Source: Bathymodiolus brooksi
Lineage: Eukaryota > Mollusca > Bivalvia > Mytilida > Modiolidae
Length of the DNA: 64,000 nt
Assembly (NCBI GenBank): GCA_963680875.1
Contig: OY804575.1
Span: 33,701,103 to 33,765,102, forward strand
Direction: 5' to 3'
Positions within the stretch are counted from its first letter, which is position 1. Each line of letters opens with the position of its first letter. Under the pieces are notes generated by a model that ran no database searches, was not told where the DNA came from, and saw only the letters and a program-made list of their open reading frames with translations. The translations under genes were made by a program, and so were the position numbers. Of the stretch, positions 30,201 through 42,200 are shown one piece after another.

Positions 30201-33200
30201 CCCTCATAATAACTTTCATCTTGTACCCTCATAATAACTTTCATCTTGTACCCTCATAATAACTTTCACCTTGTACCCTCATAATAACTTTCATCTTGTA
30301 CCCTCATATTAACTTTAAACTTGTACCCTCATAATAACTTTCATCTTGTACCCTCATAATAACTTTCACCTTGTACCCTCATAATAACTTTCAACTTGTA
30401 CCCTCATAATAACTTTCATCTTGTACCCTCATAATAACTTTCACCTTGTACCCTCATAATAACTTTCATCTTGTACCCTCATAATAACTTTCAACTTGTA
30501 CCCTCATAATAACTTTCATCTTGTACCCTCATAATAACTTTCACCTTGTACCCTCATAATAACTTTCATCTTGTACCCTCATAATAACTTTCATCTTGTA
30601 CCCTCATAATAACTTTCATCTTGTACCCTCATAATAACTTTCATCTTGTACCCTCATAATAACTTTCATCTTGTACCCTCATATTAACTTTCATCTTGTA
30701 CCCTCATAATAACTTTCACCTTGTACCCTCATAATAACTTTCACCTTGTACCCTCATAATAACTTTCACCTTGTACCCTCATAATAACTTTCACCTTGTA
30801 CCCTCATAATAACTTTCACCTTGTACCCTCATAATAACTTTCATCTTGTACCCTCATAATAACTTTCACCTTGTACCCTCATAATAACTTTCATCTTGTA
30901 CCCTCATAATAACTTTCACCTTGTACCCTCATAATAACTTTCATCTTGTACCCTCATAATAACTTTCACCTTGTACCCTCATAATAACTTTCATCTTGTA
31001 CCCTCATAATAACTTTCACCTTGTACCCTCATAATAACTTTCACCTTGTACCCTCATAATAACTTTCATCTTGTACCCTCATAATAACTTTCACCTTGTA
31101 CCCTCATAATAACTTTCAACTTGTACCCTCATAATAACTTTCATCTTGTACCCTCATAATAACTTTCACCTTGTACCCTCATAATAACTTTCAACTTGTA
31201 CCCTCATAATAACTTTCACCTTGTACCCTCATAATAACTTTCAACTTGTACCCTCATAATAACTTTCATCTTGTACCCTCATAATAACTTTCACCTTGTA
31301 CCCTCATAATAGCTTTCAACTTGTACCCTCATAATAACTTTCATCTTGTACCCTCATAATAACTTTCACCTTGTACCCTCATAATAACTTTCACCTTGTA
31401 CCCTCATAATAACTTTCATCTTGTACCCTCATAATAACTTTCACCTTGTACCCTCATAATAACTTTCAACTTGTACCCTCATAATAACTTTCATCTTGTA
31501 CCCTCATAATAACTTTCACCTTGTACCCTCATAATAACTTTCAACTTGTACCCTCATAATAACTTTCACCTTGTACCCTCATAATAACTTTCAACTTGTA
31601 CCCTCATAATAACTTTCATCTTGTACCCTCATAATAACTTTCACCTTGTACCCTCATAATAGCTTTCAACTTGTACCCTCATAATAACTTTCACCTTGTA
31701 CCCTCATAATAACTTTCACCTTGTACCCTCATGATAACTTTCATCTTGTACCCTCATAATAACTTTCACCTTGTACCCTCATAATAACTTTCACCTTGTA
31801 CCCTCATAATAACTTTCATCTTGTACCCTCATAATAACTTTCAACTTGTACCCTCATAATAACTTTCATCTTGTACCCTCATATTAACTTTCACCTTGTA
31901 CCCTCATAATAACTTTCATCTTGTACCCTCATATTAACTTTCAACTTGTACCCTCATAATAACTTTCATCTTGTACCCTCATAATAACTTTCACCTTGTA
32001 ACCTCATAATAACTTTCAACTTGTACCCTCATAATAACTTTCATCTTGTACCCTCATAATAACTTTCACCTTGTACCCTCATAATAACTTTCATCTTGTA
32101 CCCTCATAATAACTTTCAACTTGTACCCTCATAATAACTTTCATCTTGTACCCTCATAATAACTTTCACCTTGTACCCTCATAATAACTTTCATCTTGTA
32201 CCCTCATAATAACTTTCACCTTGTACCCTCATAATAACTTTCATCTTGTACCCTCATAATAACTTTCAACTTGTACCCTCATAATAACTTTCATCTTGTA
32301 CCCTCATAATAACTTTCAACTTGTACCCTCATAATAACTTTCACCTTGTACCCTCATAATAACTTTCATCTTGTACCCTCATAATAACTTTCAACTTGTA
32401 CCCTCATAATAACTTTCATCTTGTACCCTCATAATAACTTTCACCTTGTACCCTCATAATAACTTTCAACTTGTACCCTCATAATAACTTTCATCTTGTA
32501 CCCTCATAATAACTTTCACCTTGTACCCTCATAATAACTTTCATCTTGTACCCTCATAATAACTTTCAACTTGTACCCTCATAATAACTTTCATCTTGTA
32601 CCCTCATAATAACTTTCACCTTGTACCCTCATAATAACTTTCATCTTGTACCCTCATAATAACTTTCACCTTGTACCCTCATAATAACTTTCAACTTGTA
32701 CCCTCATAATAACTTTCACCTTGTACCCTCATATTAACTTTCATCTTGTACCCTCATAATAACTTTCATCTTGTACCCTCATAATAACTTTCAACTTGTA
32801 CCCTCATAATAACTTTCATCTTGTACCCTCATAATAACTTTCATCTTGTACCCTCATAATAATAACTTTCACCTTGTACCCTCATAATAACTTTCATCTT
32901 GTACCCTCATAATAACTTTCACCTTGTACCCTCATAATAATAACTTTCACCTTGTACCCTCATAATAACTTTCATCTTGTACCCTCATAATAACTTTCAT
33001 ATTGTACCCTCATAATAATAACTTTCACCTTGTACCCTCATAATAACTTTCATATTGTACCCTCATAATAACTTTCATCTTGTACCCTCATAATAACTTT
33101 CATCTTGTACCCTCATAATAACTTTCACCTTGTACCCTCATAATAACTTTCACCTTGTACCCTCATAATAATAACTTTCATCTTGTACCCTCATAATAAT

Positions 33201-36200
33201 AACTTTCATCTTGTACCCTCATAATAACTTTCATCTTGTACCCTCATAATAACTTTCACCTTGTACCCTCATAATAACTTTCATCTTGTACCCTCATAAT
33301 AACTTTCATCTTGTACCCTCATAATAACTTTCATCTTGTACCCTCATAATAACTTTCATCTTGTACCCTCATAATAACTTTCACCTTGTACCCTCATAAT
33401 AACTTTCACCTTGTACCCTCATAATAACTTTCATCTTGTACCCTCATAATAACTTTCATCTTGTACCCTCATAATAACTTTCATCTTGTACCCTCATAAT
33501 AACTTTCACCTTGTACCCTCATAATAACTTTCATATTGTACCCTCATAATAATAACTTTCGTCTTGTACCCTCATATTAACTTTCATCTTGTACCCTCAT
33601 AATAACTTTCATCTTGTACCCTCATAATAACTTTCACCTTGTACCCTCATAATAACTTTCACCTTGTACCCTCATAATAACTTTCATCTTGTACCCTCAT
33701 AATAACTTTCATCTTGTACCCTCATAATAACTTTCACCTTGTACCCTCATAATAACTTTCATATTGTACCCTCATAATAATAACTTTCACCTTGTACCCT
33801 CATAATAACTTTCATATTGTACCCTCATAATAACTTTCACCTTGTACCCTCATAATAACTTTCATCTTGTACCCTCATAATAACTTTCACCTTGTACCCT
33901 CATAATAACTTTCATATTGTACCCTCATAATAATAACTTTCACCTTGTACCCTCATAATAACTTTCAACTTGTACCCTCATAATAACTTTCACCTTGTAC
34001 CCTCATAATAACTTTCACCTTGTACCCTCATAATAACTTTCACCTTGTACCCTCATAATAACTTTCATCTTGTACCCTCATAATAACTTTCAACTTGTAC
34101 CCTCATAATAACTTTCATCTTGTACCCTCATAATAACTTTCATCTTGTACCCTCATAATAACTTTCACCTTGTACCCTCATAATAACTTTCACCTTGTAC
34201 CCTCATATTAACTTTCATCTTGTACCCTCATAATAACTTTCATCTTGTACCCTCATAATAACTTTCACCTTGTACCCTCATAATAACTTTCATATCGTAC
34301 CCTCATAATAATAACTTTCACCTTGTACCCTCATAATAACTTTCATATTGTACCCTCATAATAACTTTCACCTTGTACCCTCATAATAACTTTCACCTTG
34401 TACCCTCATAATAACTTTCACCTTGTACCCTCATAATAACTTTCATCTTGTACCCTCATAATAACTTTCATATTGTACCCTCATAATAACTTTCACCTTG
34501 TTCCCTCATAATAACTTTCATATTGTACCCTCATAATAACTTTCACCTTGTACCCTCATAATAACTTTCATCTTGTACCCTCATAATAACTTTCATCTTG
34601 TACCCTCATAATAATAACTTTCACCTTGTACCCTCATAATAACTTTCATATTGTACCCTCATAATAACTTTCACCTTGTACACTCATAATAACTTTCATC
34701 TTGTACCCTCATAATAACTTTCATATTGTACCCTCATAATAATAACTTTCATCTTGTACCCTCATAATAACTTTCATCTTGTACCCTCATAATAACTTTC
34801 ATCTTGTACCCTCATAATAACTTTCACCTTGTACCCTCATAATAACTTTCATATTGTACCCTCATAATAATAACTTTCATCTTGTACCCTCATAATAACT
34901 TTCATCTTGTACCCTCATAATAACTTTCATCTTGTACCCTCATAATAACTTTCACCTTGTACCCTCATAATAACTTTCATCTTGTACCCTCATAATAACT
35001 TTCATCTTGTACCCTCATAATAACTTTCATCTTGTACCCTCATAATAACTTTCATCTTGTACCCTCATAATAACTTTCACCTTGTACCCTCATAATAACT
35101 TTCATATTGTACCCTCATAATAATAACTTTCATCTTGTACCCTCATATTAACTTTCATCTTGTACCCTCATAATAACTTTCATCTTGTACCCTCATAATA
35201 ACTTTCACCTTGTACCCTCATAATAACTTTCACCTTGTACCCTCATAATAACTTTCATCTTGTACCCTCATAATAACTTTCATCTTGTACCCTCATAATA
35301 ACTTTCACCTTGTACCCTCATAATAACTTTCATATTGTACCCTCATAATAATAACTTTCACCTTGTACCCTCATAATAACTTTCATATTGTACCCTCATA
35401 ATAACTTTCACCTTGTACCCTCATAATAACTTTCATCTTGTACCCTCATAATAACTTTCACCTTGTACCCTCATAATAACTTTCATATTGTACCCTCATA
35501 ATAATAACTTTCACCTTGTACCCTCATAATAACTTTCAACTTGTACCCTCATAATAACTTTCACCTTGTACCCTCATAATAACTTTCACCTTGTACCCTC
35601 ATAATAACTTTCACCTTGTACCCTCATAATAACTTTCATCTTGTACCCTCATAATAACTTTCAACTTGTACCCTCATAATAACTTTCACCTTGTACCCTC
35701 ATAATAACTTTCATCTTGTACCCTCATAATAACTTTCAACTTGTACCCTCATAATAACTTTCATCTTGTACCCTCATAATAACTTTCATCTTGTACCCTC
35801 ATAATAACTTTCACCTTGTACCCTCATAATAACTTTCACCTTGTACCCTCATATTAACTTTCATCTTGTACCCTCATAATAACTTTCATCTTGTACCCTC
35901 ATAATAACTTTCACCTTGTACCCTCATAATAACTTTCATATTGTACCCTCATAATAATAACTTTCACCTTGTACCCTCATAATAACTTTCATATTGTACC
36001 CTCATAATAACTTTCACCTTGTACCCTCATAATAACTTTCACCTTGTACCCTCATAATAACTTTCAACTTGTACCCTCATAATAACTTTCATCTTGTACC
36101 CTCTTAATAACTTTCATATTGTACCCTCATAATAACTTTCACCTTGTTCCCTCATAATAACTTTCATATTGTACCCTCATAATAACTTTCACCTTGTACC

Positions 36201-39200
36201 CTCATAATAACTTTCATCTTGTACCCTCATAATAACTTTCATCTTGTACCCTCATAATAATAACTTTCACCTTGTACCCTCATAATAACTTTCATATTGT
36301 ACCCTCATAATAACTTTCACCTTGTACACTCATAATAACTTTCATCTTGTACCCCCATAATAACTTTCATATTGTACCCTCATAATAATAACTTTCATCT
36401 TGTACCCTCATAATAACTTTCATCTTGTACCCTCATAATAACTTTCATCTTGTACCCTCATAATAACTTTCACCTTGTACCCTCATAATAACTTTCATAT
36501 TGTACCCTCATAATAATAACTTTCACCTTCTACCCTCATAATAACTTTCATATTGTACCCTCATAATAATAACTTTCATCTTGTACCCTCATAATAACTT
36601 TCATCTTGTACCCTCATAATAACTTTCATCTTGTACCCTCATAATAACTTTCATCTTGTACCCTCATAATAACTTTCATCTTGTACCCTCATAATAACTT
36701 TCACCTTGTACCCTCATAATAACTTTCACCTTGTACCCTCATAATAACTTTCATCTTGTACCCTCATAATAACTTTCATCTTGTACCCTCATAATAACTT
36801 TCATCTTGTACCCTCATAATAACTTTCATCTTGTACCCTCATATTAACTTTCATCTTGTACCCTCATAATAACTTTCACCTTGTACCCTCATAATAACTT
36901 TCACCTTGTACCCTCATAATAACTTTCACCTTGTACCCTCATAATAACTTTCACCTTGTACCCTCATAATAACTTTCACCTTGTACCCTCATAATAACTT
37001 TCATCTTGTACCCTCATAATAACTTTCACCTTGTACCCTCATAATAACTTTCATCTTGTACCCTCATAATAACTTTCACCTTGTACCCTCATAATAACTT
37101 TCACCTTGTACCCTCATAATAACTTTCATCTTGTACCCTCATAATAACTTTCACCTTGTACCCTCATAATAACTTTCACCTTGTACCCTCATAATAACTT
37201 TCATCTTGTACCCTCATAATAACTTTCACCTTGTACCCTCATAATAACTTTCATCTTGTACCCTCATAATAACTTTCACCTTGTACCCTCATAATAACTT
37301 TCATCTTGTACCCTCATAATAACTTTCACCTTGTACCCTCATAATAACTTTCACCTTGTACCCTCATAATAACTTTCATCTTGAACCCTCATAATAACTT
37401 TCACCTTGTACCCTCATAATAACTTTCATCTTGTACCCTCATAATAACTTTCACCTTGTACCCTCATAATAACTTTCACCTTGTACCCTCATAATAACTT
37501 TCATCTTGTACCCTCATAATAACTTTCATCTTGTTCCCTCATAATAACTTTCACCTTGTACCCTCATAATAACTTTCATCTTGTACCCTCATAATAACTT
37601 TCATCTTGTACCCTCATAATAACTTTCACCTTGTACCCTCATAATAACTTTCATCTTGTACCCTCATAATAACTTTCACCTTGTACCCTCATAATAACTT
37701 TCATCTTGTACCCTCATAATAACTTTCACCTTGTACCCTCATAATAACTTTCAACTTGTACCCTCATAATAACTTTCATCTTGTACCCTCATAATAACTT
37801 TCACCTTGTACCCTCATAATAACTTTCAACTTGTACCCTCATAATAACTTTCACCTTGTACCCTCATAATAGCTTTCAACTTGTACCCTCATAATAACTT
37901 TCACCTTGTACCCTCATAATAACTTTCACCTTGTACCCTCATAATAACTTTCATCTTGTACCCTCATAATAACTTTCACCTTGTACCCTCATAATAACTT
38001 TCACCTTGTACCCTCATAATAACTTTCATCTTGTACCCTCATAATAACTTTCACCTTGTACCCTCATAATAACTTTCAACTTGTACCCTCATAATAACTT
38101 TCACCTTGTACCCTCATAATAACTTTCACCTTGTACCCTCATAATAACTTTCACCTTGTACCCTCATAATAACTTTCATCTTGTACCCTCATAATAACTT
38201 TCAACTTGTACCCTCATAATAACTTTCATCTTGTACCCTCATAATAACTTTCATCTTGTACCCTCATAATAACTTTCACCTTGTACCCTCATAATAACTT
38301 TCACCTTGTACCCTCATATTAACTTTCATCTTGTACCCTCATAATAACTTTCATCTTGTACCCTCATAATAACTTTCACCTTGTACCCTCATAATAACTT
38401 TCATATTGTACCCTCATAATAATAACTTTCACCTTGTACCCTCATAATAACTTTCATATTGTACCCTCATAATAACTTTCACCTTGTACCCTCATAATAA
38501 CTTTCACCTTGTACCCTCATAATAACTTTCACCTTGTACCCTCATAATAACTTTCATCTTGTACCCTCATAATAACTTTCATATTGTACCCTCATAATAA
38601 CTTTCACCTTGTTCCCTCATAATAACTTTCATATTGTACCCTCATAATAACTTTCACCTTGTACCCTCATAATAATTTTCATCTTGTACCCTCATAATAA
38701 TAACTTTCACCTTGTACCCTCACAATAACTTTCATATTGTACCCTCATAATAACTTTCACCTTGTACACTCATAATAACTTTCATCTTGTACCCTCATAA
38801 TAACTTTCATATTGTACCCTCATAATAATAACTTTCATCTTGTACCCTCATAATAACTTTCATCTTGTACCCTCATAATAACTTTCATCTTGTACCCTCA
38901 TAATAACTTTCACCTTGTACCCTCATAATAACTTTCATATTGTACCCTCATAATAATAACTTTCACCTTGTACCCTCATAATAACTTTCATATTGTACCC
39001 TCATAATAATAACTTTCATCTTGTACCCTCATAATAACTTTCATCTTGTACCCTCATAATAACTTTCATCTTGTACCCTCATAATAACTTTCATCTTGTA
39101 CCCTCATAATAACTTTCATCTTGTACCCTCATAATAACTTTCATATTATACCCTCATAATAATAACTTTCATCTTGTACCCTCATAATAACTTTCATCTT

Positions 39201-42200
39201 GTACCCTCATAATAACTTTCATCTTGTACCCTCATAATAACTTTCACCTTGTACCCTCATAATAACTTTCACATTGTACCCTCATAATAACTTTCATCTT
39301 GTACCCTCATAATAACTTTCATATTGTACCGTCATAATAACTTTCATCTTGTACCCTCATAATAACTTTCACCTTGTACCCTCATAATAACTTTCATATT
39401 GTACCCTCATAATAATAACTTTCATCTTGTACCCTCATATTAACTTTCATCTTGTACCCTCATAATAACTTTCATCTTGTACCCTCATAATAACTTTCAC
39501 CTTGTACCCTCATAATAACTTTCACCTTGTACCCTCATAATAACTTTCATCTTGTACCCTCATAATAACTTTCATCTTGTACCCTCATAATAACTTTCAC
39601 CTTGTACCCTCATAATAACTTTCATATTGTACCCTCATAATAATAACTTTCACCTTGTACCCTCATAATAACTTTCATATTGTACCCTCATAATAACTTT
39701 CACCTTGTACCCTCATAATAACTTTCATCTTGTACCCTCATAATAACTTTCACCTTGTACCCTCATAATAACTTTCATATTGTACCCTCATAATAATAAC
39801 TTTCACCTTGTACCCTCATAATAACTTTCAACTTGTACCCTCATAATAACTTTCACCTTGTACCCTCATAATAACTTTCACCTTGTACCCTCATAATAAC
39901 TTTCACCTTGTACCCTCATAATAACTTTCATCTTGTACCCTCATAATAACTTTCAACTTGTACCCTCATAATAACTTTCATCTTGTACCCTCATAATAAC
40001 TTTCATCTTGTACCCTCATAATAACTTTCACCTTGTACCCTCATAATAACTTTCACCTTGTACCCTCATATTAACTTTCATCTTGTACCCTCATAATAAC
40101 TTTCATCTTGTACCCTCATAATAACTTTCACCTTGTACCCTCATAATAACTTTCATATTGTATCCTCATAATAATAACTTTCACCTTGTACCCTCATAAT
40201 AACTTTCATATTGTACCCTCATAATAACTTTCACCTTGTACCCTCATAATAACTTTCACCTTGTACCCTCATAATAACTTTCACCTTGTACCCTCATAAT
40301 AACTTTCATCTTGTACCCTCTTAATAACTTTCATATTGTACCCTCATAATAACTTTCACCTTGTTCCGTCATAATAACTTTCATATTGTACCCTCATAAT
40401 AACTTTCACCTTGTATCCTCATAATAACTTTCATCTTGTACCCTCATAATAACTTTCATCTTGTACCCTCATAATAATAACTTTCACCTTGTACCCTCAT
40501 AATAACTTTCATATTGTACCCTCATAATAACTTTCACCTTGTACCCTCATAATAACTTTCAACTTGTACCCTCATAATAACTTTCACCTTGTACCCTCAT
40601 TTTGTCAAAAGACTGGATTAAGTCGTTGGGAGCAAGATAAATAAAGGACCTAAACGAGAAATTAAGCTGGATTAATAACCTATGCCTGAGGAAGTGAGCA
40701 CTAGCCACAGTTGACCACAAATTGAATATAAAACCAGTAAATAATGTGAAATACCAAAGTTTAAATTATGTCAAACTTTAATAGAAACATGTGTCGAAGT
40801 AGTGTTCAATAAACATTCATCTTACGTGGACCATATAGAAAGTGTCTATGGACAATAAGAAACGTAAAGGTACTTAATTCCTGGAATATTAATCTGATTT
40901 TGCACAACCCGATCCAAAATATTCCATAGGAATATTGTAGATGGCAAAATAACATGATATACTTAAAAAATAATTCGTTTCTACATAGAGTACCAATGTG
41001 AATAAGGATTTTCGAGTAAAGGAGACATATGGATGCAAACACAAACAAAAGGTAAAAAACCAGAACAAGTGCTCCGGAAAGGATAATAATTTCTTCCGTC
41101 GTGAAATCATAAATCCTTGTAGTCCTTGAACTACTTATCATTTGGATTCGCCACTCGTTGTTTGTTAATAAATATAATATTTTAGAACACGATCGTGTCC
41201 GATTCGTTAACATAATGGACACTTCTAAATGGACCTCCTGTGTTCTTTGTAGGAGGTTATGTTGTTTGTGTTTGTTTGTTACTGGCAACATTTGACTAGA
41301 CGAGTCACATGGCGGATGTTTTATAAGAAGCAGGAACAGCTTACTATTCGCGAGCACCTGGGATCAACCCCGGTATTTAGGTGGTGTGTTGCTAATCTTT
41401 TTTATATGTCTTCGCTCTGTGTCTTGTTGTCAATGTTGCCTGTGTCACTGGATTGTCTATACTTGATTGTCCATACTTGATTGTTCCTTCGATTTTCTCT
41501 AACGTTTATTTACATGAAAATACAAATGCTGTTGGGTCTCCCTGTTGTGTCACTTTTAACTTGATTATTCCCCCTAAAATGTAACAATTAGAAAACTGAC
41601 GTTTACAAAAATAGTTACAAAGTTAACCTTTGTTTCAGATATTTAACGTCATCTTGGAGGCTGCATTTGGCTTTCTACATATTTTAGTGACAATCGATGC
41701 TTTGTGTCCCAAGTTACAAATAGATATACCAGACATTCACACATACAACAGCAATGGGATATATCCACGGTAAGTCACAATTTATATATTTTAATTCTGT
41801 ATTTCTGAACTTTGGTATTATCAATAGTCATGTATTTCTGAAATTTAAACATAGTATTTCTATATATTTTCCTTCTTTGTTGGGTTTAGTATGTGTAACT
41901 ACGGACAAGAGCTCGGTGTTTATGCAATCGATGTAAAACATGTAAATTATTTTAATTTGTAGGAGAGCGATTACAAGGGAGCTGAAACGTAATCGTATTA
42001 TCAAAAGACAAATAATGAGAGCGAAAAGAAAGATGCCTAAGATCTCCATTTTGAGACGAAGAAAGAGGGAAATGTGAGTATTGACTAGAATAGATATAAT
42101 TGGTCGCTTGTAACTCATTGTTTAGCTATCCTGTTTAGACACCTTGGGTTTCTTGATCCTTAAGATTAATACAAATTTGGCTTTCCAATCTTTTGACTTT

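Noticed and set aside
2345..40600. CRISPR-like arrays
   Set aside because: Units are head-to-tail tandem repeats without unique spacers, in a spliced eukaryotic gene.
40806..41357. 183-codon minus-strand ORF with a hydrophobic middle
   Set aside because: Lies in a patatin intron, overlaps repeat-derived sequence, no domain recognised, no splice or promoter support.
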